Below, piece after piece: positions 27,741-40,038 of a stretch of DNA of 64,000 nt (position 1 is the first letter of the stretch; every line of letters starts with the position of its first letter). The notes beneath the pieces were generated by a model. The model was given only the letters and a program-made list of their open reading frames with translations, was not told the DNA's origin and searched no databases. Origin of the DNA: Streptomyces violascens (lineage in GTDB: Bacteria; Actinomycetota; Actinomycetes; Streptomycetales; Streptomycetaceae); assembly GCF_014649955.1 (NCBI RefSeq), contig NZ_BMUA01000002.1, positions 62,001 to 126,000 on the forward strand, written 5' to 3'. Made by a program: the position numbers and the translations under genes.

Positions 27741-28322
27741 GTGCTCAGCTTCACGATCATGGCGATCACCTTCGGTGTGATCTTCCTCGCCGAACTCCCC
27801 GACAAGACCGCGCTCGCGGGCCTCGTGCTCGGCACCCGTTACAAGGCCTCGTACGTCTTCGTCGGCGTCGCGGCCGCCTTCGCCGTCCACGTCGTCCTCG
27901 CCATCGCGGCGGGCAGCGTGCTGACCCTGCTGCCGCACCGGCTGCTCCAGGCGATCGTCGGGGTGCTCTTCCTCGCGGGCGCGGCGATGCTGCTCTTCAA
28001 GAAGGGCGAGGACGACGAGGAAGTGAAGGCGCCCGCCGACCAGTCGTTCTGGAAGGTGTCGGGGGCGGGCTTCATGCTCATCCTGGTCGCCGAATTCGGC
28101 GATCTCACCCAGATCATGACGGCCAACCTGGCCGCCCGCTACGACAACCCGCTCTCCGTCGGCCTCGGCGCGGTGCTCGGCCTGTGGGCGGTCGCCGGGC
28201 TCGGCATCGTGGGCGGAAAGGCCCTGATGAAGCGCGTGCCGCTGCGCCTGATCACCAAGGTGGCGGCCTGCCTGATGCTGGCGCTCGCGGGCTTCAGCCT
28301 GTTCGAGGCGATCGCGGGCTGA
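27741..28322 (+). CDS. GDT1/TMEM165 (UPF0016) family Mn2+/Ca2+ exporter
   Basis: 193 residues with six membrane helices in two halves. Each half carries the cation-binding family motif E-x-G-D-K/R-T/S in variant form: FLAELPDKTALAG near residue 15 and LVAEFGDLTQIMTANL near residue 120. A charged cytosolic loop (FKKGEDDEEVKAPADQ) joins the halves. The GTG at 27741 has GAGGAA about 9 bases upstream. Control by the yybP-ykoY riboswitch indicates manganese efflux as the main role. A terminator follows. Confidence 0.92.
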   Translation: MLSFTIMAITFGVIFLAELPDKTALAGLVLGTRYKASYVFVGVAAAFAVHVVLAIAAGSVLTLLPHRLLQAIVGVLFLAGAAMLLFKKGEDDEEVKAPADQSFWKVSGAGFMLILVAEFGDLTQIMTANLAARYDNPLSVGLGAVLGLWAVAGLGIVGGKALMKRVPLRLITKVAACLMLALAGFSLFEAIAG

Positions 28323-28367
28323 GGCACCTCTCCCCGACCTACGGATGTCCTAGGCATACGGATGTGA

Positions 28368-28399
28368 AAACGGCCCCCGTGGTAGGACGGGGGCCGTTT
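28368..28399. terminator. Bidirectional terminator
   Basis: 13-bp perfect stem AAACGGCCCCCGT / ACGGGGGCCGTTT with a 6-base loop. A and T runs at both ends allow function in both directions, serving the convergent exporter and HAD genes. Confidence 0.88.
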
Positions 28400-28427
28400 G
28401 TTCTCGGGGCTGCGCCGGGCGGCCGGG

Positions 28428-29102
28428 TCAGCCGTTGATCTCCAGGCGCAGCGTGCCGTCCGCCCGCGCGGTGACCGTGAGGTGCGTGAGGTCGGGGACG
28501 TACGCGGTGGGCTCGTGGGCGTTCGCGCGCGGGCCCACGCCCACGACACGCATCCCGGCCGCCTTGCCCGCCGCGATGCCGGCCTCGGAGTCCTCGAAGA
28601 CGATGCAGTCGGCCGGGGCGAAGCCCAGCGCGGCCGCGCCCTTGAGGAAGCCCTCCGGGTCCGGCTTGCTCGCGCCCACGCACTCGGCGGTGACCCGCAC
28701 CTCGGGCATCGGCAGGTCCGCGGCCGTCATACGGGCCCGGGCGAGCGCGGCGTCGGCCGAGGTCACCAGGGCGTGCGGCCGGCCGGCGAGGGCGGCCATG
28801 AAGGCGGGGGCCCCGGCGACCGGCACGACGCCGTCGGTGTCCGCGGTCTCCTCGGCGAGCATCACCTTGTTGTCGGCGTGGTTCAGCTCCATCGGCCGGT
28901 CCGGGAGCAGCACCGCCATCGTGGCGTAGCCCTGGCGGCCGTGGACGACCTTGAGCGCTTCCTCGGGGTCGAGGCCGTTGCGCTCGGCCCAGCGGCGCCA
29001 GCAGCGCTCGACGACGGCGTCGGAGTTCACGATCGTGCCGTCCATGTCCAGGAGGAAGGCGCGAGCGGTCAGGACGGTGGTGGTCGTGGTGCTGGCCGGC
29101 AT
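28428..29102 (-). CDS. HAD-superfamily sugar-phosphatase-like hydrolase
   Basis: 224 residues, HAD subfamily IA like beta-phosphoglucomutase or glycerol-3-phosphatase. Motif I ARAFLLDMDGTIVNSD near residue 15, motif II HALVTSADAALA, motif III GASKPDPEGFL, motif IV CIVFEDSEAGIAAGKAAGM. The helical cap lies at about 30-95 with GLDPEEALKVVHGRQG. A Phe-Glu-Asp-Ser end of motif IV is typical of small phosphosugar phosphatases. ATG 29102 has GGAG 7 bases upstream. An imperfect inverted repeat (29140-29193) lies in its promoter. Confidence 0.9.
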   Translation of the reverse strand: MPASTTTTTVLTARAFLLDMDGTIVNSDAVVERCWRRWAERNGLDPEEALKVVHGRQGYATMAVLLPDRPMELNHADNKVMLAEETADTDGVVPVAGAPAFMAALAGRPHALVTSADAALARARMTAADLPMPEVRVTAECVGASKPDPEGFLKGAAALGFAPADCIVFEDSEAGIAAGKAAGMRVVGVGPRANAHEPTAYVPDLTHLTVTARADGTLRLEING

Positions 29103-29139
29103 CGGCGGACTCCAGGGCACGGGAGCGGGGGCGCAGAAA

Positions 29140-29193
29140 CACAAAGGTGATCCCCGCCCGCCGGTCAGGGAGTACAGGCAGGGATCACTTTGT
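29140..29193. promoter_or_regulatory. Long inverted repeat upstream of the HAD gene
   Basis: ACAAAGGTGATCCC at about 29140-29153 and GGGATCACTTTGT at about 29181-29193 are inverted copies with one bulged G, separated by about 27 bases, 40-90 bases upstream of the HAD start. It may be an operator pair or an mRNA leader hairpin. Confidence 0.55.
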
Positions 29194-29245
29194 TCCACCA
29201 CGATACAAAACGCGGAGGGGGTTGTGCCACCCGGCCCCCCTTTTG

Positions 29246-29488
29246 TCACTCGGAGCTACCGTTCGGAGCTACTCGCCCGGGACCGGCGCGGCCACCGTCG
29301 CGGGCCGGAGGGCCGGGCCTCGGACGGCGCGGTTCGCGCACCCCGGCGGGCGGCGGGCCGCCCGGGCCGGAGCCGCCCGGCGTGCGGCGCCGCAGGAGCA
29401 GTCGCAGCAGCACGATCAGCGGCAGCAGGGGCAGGACGAGCAGGAGCCAGGGGCTCCGCATGGGTTTCGCCGGACTCGTGGGCGTCAT
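29246..29488 (-). CDS. Small single-helix membrane protein, hypothetical
   Basis: 80 residues: one strong hydrophobic helix (SPWLLLVLPLLPLIVLLRLLL) and a Pro/Gly/Arg-rich disordered tail. The purine tract GGAGGG is almost directly before ATG 29488, so the start is uncertain. Not recognised; it could be non-coding. Confidence 0.4.
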   Translation of the reverse strand: MTPTSPAKPMRSPWLLLVLPLLPLIVLLRLLLRRRTPGGSGPGGPPPAGVREPRRPRPGPPARDGGRAGPGRVAPNGSSE

Positions 29489-29588
29489 CCCTCCACGGTC
29501 CGCCTCCCGTGCCCGGATGTCACGGGGCCCGCGGAACAATGCCGCATTCCGGCCGCCCGGTCCTTCGGCGGGAGGTGGCGCGCCGCTC

Positions 29589-32671
<3,083 letters not shown>

Positions 32672-32689
32672 GGCCCTGTGACGCCTGGC

Positions 32690-33199
32690 TCACAGCTCCT
32701 TGGCGAACCAGCGCTCCCTGTACGGGCCCTGGCTGTACGGTTCGACCTCGCGATAGCCGTGCTTGGCGTAGAGCCCGCGGGCCTCGACGAGGTCGTGCCG
32801 GGTGTCGAGGGCGAGCCGCCGGGCGCCGAGACGCCGGGCCGCGTCCTCAAGGGCCGAGAGCAGCGCGCCGCCGCCGCCGGTGCCGCGCGCGAAGGGGCGG
32901 ACGTAGACGCGGGTGAGCTCGGCCGTGGCCGGGGCGGTCCCGTCGATGACGGGAGCCTCGGCGCACAGCAGCACACCCCCGCAGGCAGCGGGACGTCCGC
33001 CGTACCGCCCGACCACGAAGCCTCCGGTGGGCGAACGCAGTTGATCGGCACCGTCGTCGGTGAGCCCCTGCGCGATCTCCTCGACAGTGGCGGGCCGGCC
33101 GTACCACCGGCTCGCCACCTCGTCGTAGTAGTCACGCCGCAGAAGGCTCGCATCGGGGGTGTCGGGCTGCTCGGCAGCCATGATCCAACTCATGGCCAC
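32690..33199 (-). CDS. GNAT family N-acetyltransferase
   Basis: About 165-169 residues of the GNAT fold. The acetyl-CoA loop is seen as LTRVYVRPFARGTGGGGALL (R/Q-x-x-G-x-G/A) near residue 100, followed by LALDTRHDLVEARGLYAKHGYREVEPY, the usual last strands. N-terminal starts are possible at GTG 33199, ATG 33193 or ATG 33181, none with a strong ribosome binding site. Substrate unknown. Convergent with the exporter gene, 18 bases apart. Confidence 0.85.
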   Translation of the reverse strand: MAMSWIMAAEQPDTPDASLLRRDYYDEVASRWYGRPATVEEIAQGLTDDGADQLRSPTGGFVVGRYGGRPAACGGVLLCAEAPVIDGTAPATAELTRVYVRPFARGTGGGGALLSALEDAARRLGARRLALDTRHDLVEARGLYAKHGYREVEPYSQGPYRERWFAKEL

Positions 33200-33252
33200 T
33201 ACCTATCCCGGGGGTGGCGGTTGTGGCCACCGAATTAAGCGGGCCGCCGGGC

Positions 33253-33582
33253 TCAGGCCTTCGGCGCGGCCTGCTGGACGACCTCGAAGGACCACAGTTC
33301 CGAGCCGGAGGCGGCGGGCTTGGGGCGCTCTCCGCCCTCGCCCTGGGGGCCGCCGTGCGCGCCGCGCATGGAGGTGGCCATCCAGTTCTGGAAGTCCTCC
33401 TCGCTGCGCCAGCGGGTGTAGACGAGGTACTGGTCGGTGCCCTCGGCCGGCCGAAGGAGCTCGAACCACTCGAAGCCGTCCGAATTCTCCACCGACCCGG
33501 CCCGAGCGGCGAACCGCTTCTCAAGGACCTCCCGCTGCTCTTCCGGCACGGTCAGTACGTTGATCTTTACGACGCTGGCCAC
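33253..33582 (-). CDS. Antibiotic biosynthesis monooxygenase (ABM) domain protein
   Basis: 109 residues of dimeric alpha/beta ferredoxin-like fold. Key segments are VVKINVLTVPEEQREVLEKR, FEWFELLRPAEGTDQYLVYT and WRSEEDFQNWM, the ABM signature with a conserved Trp and Phe. Related proteins degrade haem (IsdG/MhuD-like) or act as quinol oxygenases; the usual haem-binding Asn-Trp-His set is not clearly present, so the activity is open. GTG 33582 has GAGG 6 bases upstream. Confidence 0.85.
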   Translation of the reverse strand: MASVVKINVLTVPEEQREVLEKRFAARAGSVENSDGFEWFELLRPAEGTDQYLVYTRWRSEEDFQNWMATSMRGAHGGPQGEGGERPKPAASGSELWSFEVVQQAAPKA

Positions 33583-33739
33583 GCGACACCTCTCGTCAGA
33601 AGGCCGCCGGGGGTGGGGGCCTTCGCCTCGTCCTTGTGTGATCAGTGTGCTACACAGCTTCCTTCTGGGGGCCGCAGGGTGACACGGGAGGTCGCGTTGC
33701 CAGGCGTTGAGGGGCTGACCGGGCACGCAACGGCCGTAC

Positions 33740-34054
33740 GAGAGCCGGCGGCGATGGCTGCCGCATCTCGGCGGGGGAGACCTCGTGTGCTCGCCCGCCG
33801 GTCTGTGGCTCGCCCTCGGCGCGGTCGCGGCCGGCGCACGCACCGAGACCGCGGACGAACTCCGCATGCACCTCGCCCTGCCCCGGCTCACCCTGCGTAC
33901 ACGCCTGGACATCGGCCGCCAACTGCCGACAACTGGACGTGGAGTTCGCGCCCGACTAGGAACTGGCCCACTTCCCCGGGATCGTCGTCCTCGATGCCAC
34001 CGGTGAGGTCCCCACCTCTTCAACGCCTGGCAGTCCTCCGCGCCCGCATCATGA
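33740..34054 (+). pseudogene. Serpin (serine protease inhibitor) pseudogene
   Basis: Fragments of a bacterial serpin. RWLPHLGGGDLVCSPAGLWL and ALGAVAAGARTETADELRMH correspond to the serpin N-terminus. These are joined directly to LALPRLTLRTRLDIGRQLP, which belongs near the C-terminus, so about 250 residues are deleted. After a frame change come LDVEFAPD, a stop, ELAHFPGIVVLDATGEVP, and in a third frame LFNAWQSSAPAS with a final stop at 34052-34054. The C-terminal FNAW/GIVVLD pattern is diagnostic of this family. Clearly inactive. The 3' end overlaps the DUF2330 stop codon. Confidence 0.8.
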
Positions 34055-35108
34055 GACCGGCCCCGGCCCCCAGCACCACCAGCATGCCCCCCACCGTCAA
34101 CAGCCAGGCCGGAATGCCGCCCACCGTCATCAACTCGTTCGTGTACCACACCCGTTGGAAGGGCGTGTCGTCGGTCGACGTCTTCAGTTCGTGGTCGCCG
34201 GTGATCTCGGACGGGTACTGGAAGAACTGGGTCATGGCAGTCAGGTAGACCGGGTTGTCCCGGCCCGCCAGGTCGGCCAGGGGGCCCGTCGGGTGGGCGA
34301 TGCTGCCCGCGAACAGGGTCTGGGGGGTGGAGCCGCCGATCGGTGACGTTGCTTCCATGCGGTGGTTCGCCAGGACGTACAGGTCCAGCGCCTGCGGGGT
34401 CTTCGCCAGGCGGGACAGGCGCATCGGGTAGACCAGGTGGTCGCTGGTGAAGGTCAGGCTCAGGGGGTCCAGGGGGCCGCCGAGGGTCTGGCCCGGCTGG
34501 TCGGGGGCGAGGCGGATCGCCACGTACTCCCACTTCTGGTCGACGTACGGGCGCAGCTCGGTGGCCAGGGCGGGCGGGAGCTGGAAGCCGTTGCGGGTCA
34601 GCCAGTCGCGCAGGGCCGTCGGGTCGGTGGCGGTGAGGCGGGCCACGTCGAACGGGCCGAGCCGCTCCCTGCCGACCACCTCGACGGGCGGCTTCGCCGC
34701 CGGGTTCGGGGCGCCGTCGCCCACCCTGAGGCTCTTGGCGAACGGCCAGTCGCCGTCCCGGGGCCAGAAGTACGAGCGGGTGCGGTTCACCGGCTCGGAG
34801 AGCTCCTGGAGCTGGTCGAAGAGGTGCCGGTCGCCGAGCTTCACCGTCGCCCGGCTCGGCACCGGCATGATCCACGCCGCCTTCGGCGCGTTCCCGTCGA
34901 CCGTGAGCCGCATGACGATCTGCTCGGTGTGCCCGTCGAAGCGCACCGCCGAGGTCTCCTGCTTCACGCTCAACTGCCGCCCGCTCTGCGGCACCATCGC
35001 CCCGCAGCCACAGGCGTACGCGGGCGCCACCAGCGAGCCCAACTGCACCGCCACCAGCAACAGTGCCACCAACAGCGCCCGCCGCCGGAGTCTTTGACCG
35101 TTCCGCAT
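34020..35108 (-). CDS. DUF2330 membrane-anchored secreted protein
   Basis: 362 residues. Signal peptide at 1-32 (RALLVALLLVAVQLGSLVAPAYA) followed at once by CGCGAMVPQSG, the conserved Cys motif of DUF2330. The large extracellular domain contains EQIVMRLTVDG, KAAWIMPVPSRATVKLGD and TSDHLVYPMRLSR. The C-terminal membrane helix (IPAWLLTVGGMLVVLGAGAGL) with a basic end anchors it. Function unknown. Three 11-bp tandem repeats (35184-35214) lie about 75 bases upstream of the start. Confidence 0.88.
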   Translation of the reverse strand: MRNGQRLRRRALLVALLLVAVQLGSLVAPAYACGCGAMVPQSGRQLSVKQETSAVRFDGHTEQIVMRLTVDGNAPKAAWIMPVPSRATVKLGDRHLFDQLQELSEPVNRTRSYFWPRDGDWPFAKSLRVGDGAPNPAAKPPVEVVGRERLGPFDVARLTATDPTALRDWLTRNGFQLPPALATELRPYVDQKWEYVAIRLAPDQPGQTLGGPLDPLSLTFTSDHLVYPMRLSRLAKTPQALDLYVLANHRMEATSPIGGSTPQTLFAGSIAHPTGPLADLAGRDNPVYLTAMTQFFQYPSEITGDHELKTSTDDTPFQRVWYTNELMTVGGIPAWLLTVGGMLVVLGAGAGLMMRARRTARR

Positions 35109-35183
35109 GTCCGCGTACCCCCGTGCTGATCGATCGACGGGAGCTACGACGGCGTTGCGGTGCCTTCGGTTCCGGTACGTTGC

Positions 35184-35214
35184 CCGTTCTGGGACCGTTC
35201 TGGGACCGTTCCGG
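35184..35214. repeat. 11-bp tandem repeat upstream of the DUF2330 gene
   Basis: CCGTTCTGGGA at 35184 and 35195, then CCGTTCCGG at 35206. The 11-base period places all copies on one face of the helix, as in operator sites of SARP-type activators. Confidence 0.7.
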
Positions 35215-35331
35215 ACAAATCTGTGTGACGGATGGGCGAAGACGCGGTCGGGCGGGGCTTCATTCCGGCTGCGTCGCCGTCGCCGCGGCCGGCTTCCGGC
35301 TCCTGTACGTCCTCGCCGGTCCGCGCCGCAT

Positions 35332-36036
35332 TCAGCTCCCCTGGCCGCCGCCGCCCAGAGCCGCGACATGGTCGGGCACGGCGATGCCGGCGGGCAGCGC
35401 GGGGTCGGCCTCGGGTGCCCCGAAGCAGCTCCGCAGCGGCACCACCCCGGCCCACAGGCCGAGTTCCCCGTCGGGGCCGTCCGCATCGTCGGGCGGGCCC
35501 GCGGCCACCTTCACGGACGCCTCCTCCAGCGAGAGGGCGAGCAGTGAAGTGGCCGCCAGTTCACGGGAGTTGGGGCGCCGCGCGTAGTCCCACTGGCCGG
35601 GCGCGCAGTGCTCGGTGACGACCCTGAGCCCGTGCAGGAGCTCGTCCCCACCAGTGATCAGCCGAGGCACGGCGTACACCATCGCGCTGCGGTAGTTGAC
35701 CCCGTGCTCGAAGACCGACCGGGCGAGCACGAGCCCGTCGATGTGCGTGACGCTCACGCAGACCGTCGCGTCCGGCGCCGATGCGATGCTGCGGCTGGCG
35801 ACCGAGCCGTGCACGAACAGCGTCCGGCTCTCGAAGTCCACGCCGTACACGGTCGGCACCACCATGGGCGTGCCGTCGACGACCACCCCGAGATGGCACA
35901 CGAACCCGGCCCTCAGGATCGCGTCGAGATCCGCGACCCGGGTGCTGCCCTGGTCGCGCAGCCGCCGGTGCCGGGTCCGTTCGGTGACCTTCAGATGTGT
36001 CGGCTGAATGTGCCGATCCAGTCGCTCTGTGTCCAT
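35332..36036 (-). CDS. Pyridoxamine 5'-phosphate oxidase-like flavin-binding protein
   Basis: 234 residues of split beta-barrel flavin-binding fold, like Streptomyces proteins annotated PNPOx or NimA-like. It begins with TERTRHRRLRDQGSTRVADL and AILRAGFVCHLGVVVDGTPMVVPTVYGVDF, then TLFVHGSVASRSI (the FMN phosphate strand) and HIDGLVLARSVFEHGVNYRSAMVYA. The end GPPDDADGPDGELGLWAGVVPLR is typical. ATG 36036 has AGGAAA close upstream. It may reduce or bind flavin or haem. The phosphotransferase gene lies upstream, 62 bases away, in the same orientation. Confidence 0.85.
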   Translation of the reverse strand: MDTERLDRHIQPTHLKVTERTRHRRLRDQGSTRVADLDAILRAGFVCHLGVVVDGTPMVVPTVYGVDFESRTLFVHGSVASRSIASAPDATVCVSVTHIDGLVLARSVFEHGVNYRSAMVYAVPRLITGGDELLHGLRVVTEHCAPGQWDYARRPNSRELAATSLLALSLEEASVKVAAGPPDDADGPDGELGLWAGVVPLRSCFGAPEADPALPAGIAVPDHVAALGGGGQGS

Positions 36037-36098
36037 TTTCCTGCCGATTCAGTTGCGAAGGTATGCCTGGCCAACTGTTTCAGCAGAAAGGGCGCTCA

Positions 36099-37070
36099 TC
36101 AAGAGGCATCGGTCTCCCGTGTGCAGAGGTCGAGTACGGCCTGGACGTAGTCCTCCAGACGCTCCTTGACGAGGTCCTCGGTGAGGTCGGTGCGGCCGAG
36201 TGCGCGCCAGGGATCGGCGACGTCCTCCGCGTCCGGCGCGAAGGCGAGGGCGTCGAGGAGGCGCCAGTACAGCCGGTCGTACGGATCGGGCGCGAGCTGC
36301 CCGCCCGCCGCGGCGTACTCCTCTGCGAAGGCCAGCCCGGCCGGGGCGCCGTGGAGCAGCGCGAGGTTGGTCGAGCAGTGCGCCACATCGAGGTCGGCCG
36401 GGCCCCAGGACGTCTCGACCCAGTCGACCACGCCGCTGACGCGCAGATCCTCACCGGCGCCGGTGAACAGGACGTTGCCGGGATGGAAGTCGCGGTGCAG
36501 GAACACCGGCCGGTACGTGGGCGGCCGGCGCCGGATGACGTCGATGGCGCGCCGCCAGACGTCCGGCCGGCGGGTGTCCTCGGGTGCCTCGACTTCGTCG
36601 GCGGTGGTCCAGGCCTCGTAGTCGCGGGGCCGCTCGGACGCGCCGACCTCGACGCGGTGGATGTCGAGGAGCTGGCGGGCGAGCAGCGGTGCGCGCTCGT
36701 CGGCGCCCGGGATGTCGAGGCGTACCTCGCCCGGGAGCAGTGACATGAGCAGCGAGGGGTGGTCGCAGTGGTCTCCGGCCGGGTCGACGGCGATGAGCTC
36801 GGCGGCCGGTACGCCGGTGCGGGCGAGCAGGGTCAGGATGTCGGCCTCGCGCGTGAGCAGCCCGCGGGCGTGCCGGACGTAGAACTCCATGACGAAGGAG
36901 CGCAGCACGACCGAGCGCGGCCGCTCCCCGCCTACGTACAGCCGCCGCATCTCGGACGTGATGCCGCCGTGCAGCGCGACCGCCTGCTCGACCTGCGCGC
37001 CCACGCTCTTCTCGACCCACAGCCGGGTCGCGCCCCAGCCCTGACCTGTGTTGTCCACCCCATTGACCAT
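36099..37070 (-). CDS. Aminoglycoside phosphotransferase (APH) family kinase
   Basis: 323 residues, protein-kinase-like fold. The catalytic loop is FLHRDFHPGNVLFTG near residue 205 (H-x-D-x-x-x-x-N) and the metal-binding loop is VSGVVDWVETSWGPADLDV. N-terminal VVLRSFVMEFYV and LLTREADILTLLARTGVP form the ATP-site strands. Such enzymes phosphorylate small molecules (antibiotics, homoserine, choline); nothing here fixes the substrate. Resistance cannot be assumed. Confidence 0.87.
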   Translation of the reverse strand: MVNGVDNTGQGWGATRLWVEKSVGAQVEQAVALHGGITSEMRRLYVGGERPRSVVLRSFVMEFYVRHARGLLTREADILTLLARTGVPAAELIAVDPAGDHCDHPSLLMSLLPGEVRLDIPGADERAPLLARQLLDIHRVEVGASERPRDYEAWTTADEVEAPEDTRRPDVWRRAIDVIRRRPPTYRPVFLHRDFHPGNVLFTGAGEDLRVSGVVDWVETSWGPADLDVAHCSTNLALLHGAPAGLAFAEEYAAAGGQLAPDPYDRLYWRLLDALAFAPDAEDVADPWRALGRTDLTEDLVKERLEDYVQAVLDLCTRETDAS

Positions 37071-37151
37071 GGCACGAGCGTAGCCAGAAGCCCGGGAGGA
37101 GACAGGGGCGGGGCGTAGGGGGACGGCCCCTGCCTCCCGGTTCCGGGTGGG

Positions 37152-38399
37152 TCAACTCCGGGACACCTGAAGGCCCTTGATGCCGTTCAGCCAGGCCGAG
37201 CGGAGGCGGCGGGGGTCGCCGGCCAGACGCAGGTCGGGCAGGACGTCGGCCACCGCGTTGAAGATCAGGTTGATTTCGAGCACCGCCAGGGACTTGCCGA
37301 GGCAGAAGTGCGGGCCCCCGCCGCCGAAGCCGAGGTGGGGGTTGGGGTCCCGGGTGATGTCGAAGTGCTCGGGGTGCTCGAAGACCTCGGGGTCGTTGTT
37401 GGCGGAGGAGTAGAAGATGCCGACGCGGTCGCCCGCCTTGATCTTCTGGCCGCCGAGTTCGGTGTCCTGGGTGGCTGTGCGCTGGAAGGAGACGACCGGG
37501 GTCGCCCAGCGCACGATCTCTTCGGCCGTGGTGTCGGGGCGCTCGCGTTTGTAGAGTTCCCACTGATCGGGGTGGGTCAGGAATGCGTGCATGCCGTGGC
37601 TGATGGCGTTGCGGGTCGTCTCGTTTCCGGCCACCGAGAGCAGGATGACGAAGAAGCCGAACTCGTCCGGGAGCAGGTTGCCCTCGCCCTCGGCCGCGAC
37701 CAGCGTCGAGACGATGTCCTTGGCCGGGCACTCCTTGCGGGCCGCCGCGAGGTTCATCGCGTACGAGACCAGCTCCATGGCCGCCTCGGCGCCGATCTCC
37801 TCGGTGATCGCGTACTCCGGATCGTCGTAAGCGGCCATCTTGTTGGACCAGTCGAAGATCTTGGTCCGGTCCTCCTGGGGGACGCCGATGAGTTCGGCGA
37901 TGGCCTGGAGGGGGAGCTCGACGGCGATGTTGGTGACGAAGTCGAAGGTGCCGTTGTTCTTGTCGGCTTCCGACAGGGCCGCGTCCACGATGCTGCGGGC
38001 GCGCTCGCGCAGGGCGCCCTCCAGGGAGCGGATCGCGCGCGGGGTGAAGCCGCGCTGGACGATCTGACGGACCCGGGTGTGCTCGGGCGGGTCCATGTTC
38101 AGCATGATCAGCCGCTGGACGTCGATCTGCTCGCGGCTGATCGACTCGTTGAAGCGGATGACCGCGGTGTTGGTGGTGGAGGAGAACAACTCCGGGTGCG
38201 TGGACACGTACTTGACGTCCGCGTGCCGCGTCACCGCCCAGTAGCCGTCGTCCTGGAAGCCGGCGATGCCGGTCGGCTGGGCGCACCACCACACCGGGGC
38301 TGTCTGCCGCAGCTCGGCGAACTCCGGGTGCGGCACGCGGGATTGGAGCAGGTCGGGGTCGGTGAAGTCGAACCCGTCGGGCAGGTGGGGGCAACGCAT
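37152..38399 (-). CDS. Cytochrome P450, CYP125/CYP142-like
   Basis: 415 residues. The haem loop is FGGGGPHFCLGKSLA near residue 360 with the axial Cys. The oxygen-activating I helix is LLSVAGNETTRNAISHGM near residue 240, and FIVRW-type sequence appears as EEIVRWATPVVSFQRTA. The N-terminus RCPHLPDGFDFTDPDLL and the N-E-T-T I-helix resemble CYP125-type sterol 27-hydroxylases, which oxidise the cholesterol side chain. ATG 38399 is chosen (GGAG 6 bases upstream) over ATG 38411. It is divergent from a steroid-type thiolase, with two KstR-like operators between. The electron donor is probably the 3Fe-4S ferredoxin encoded at 52314. Confidence 0.88.
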   Translation of the reverse strand: MRCPHLPDGFDFTDPDLLQSRVPHPEFAELRQTAPVWWCAQPTGIAGFQDDGYWAVTRHADVKYVSTHPELFSSTTNTAVIRFNESISREQIDVQRLIMLNMDPPEHTRVRQIVQRGFTPRAIRSLEGALRERARSIVDAALSEADKNNGTFDFVTNIAVELPLQAIAELIGVPQEDRTKIFDWSNKMAAYDDPEYAITEEIGAEAAMELVSYAMNLAAARKECPAKDIVSTLVAAEGEGNLLPDEFGFFVILLSVAGNETTRNAISHGMHAFLTHPDQWELYKRERPDTTAEEIVRWATPVVSFQRTATQDTELGGQKIKAGDRVGIFYSSANNDPEVFEHPEHFDITRDPNPHLGFGGGGPHFCLGKSLAVLEINLIFNAVADVLPDLRLAGDPRRLRSAWLNGIKGLQVSRS

Positions 38400-38417
38400 T
38401 GGCCACTCCATGTCTGA

Positions 38418-39806
<1,389 letters not shown>

Positions 39807-39882
39807 GTTTCCCCACCCCGCCCCTTCCCGCTGTGACGTTCTGCGGCTCCGCCGCGTGGCCTCCGGGGGGGCTGATGGGGTG

Positions 39883-39942
39883 AGGCCCGTTTCCGGGGGC
39901 GCTGCCCCCGGGCCCCCGCTCCTCAAACGCCGGAGGGGCTGG
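39883..39942 (+). repeat. GC-rich hairpin repeat (family B) after the thiolase gene
   Basis: Contains the hairpin CCGGGGGC-GCT-GCCCCCGG (39893-39911) followed by CTCAAACGCCGGAGGGGCTGG, a common Streptomyces terminator-like repeat. A related copy lies at 49187-49229, and an inverted part (CAGCCCGTCCGGCGTTTGAGG) at about 49399-49419. It probably ends the thiolase transcript. Confidence 0.7.
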
Positions 39943-39956
39943 ACATGCGGATGACC

Positions 39957-40011
39957 TTCGGCTGCGGATCGTGCGTGGTTGCTCGCGCAGTTCCCCGCGC
40001 CCCCTGTAGGG
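39957..40011 (+). repeat. Dispersed intergenic repeat, copy 3
   Basis: TTCGGCTGCGGATCGTGCG then GCGCAGTTCCCCGCGCCCC. Nearly identical over 55 bases to the copy at 49238-49292. Confidence 0.85.
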
Positions 40012-40038
40012 CGCCCAGTACTCGGACCGGGCGGCGGG

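Noticed and set aside
36099..37070. Aminoglycoside resistance gene
   Set aside because: Only the broad APH fold is visible; nothing indicates an antibiotic substrate.
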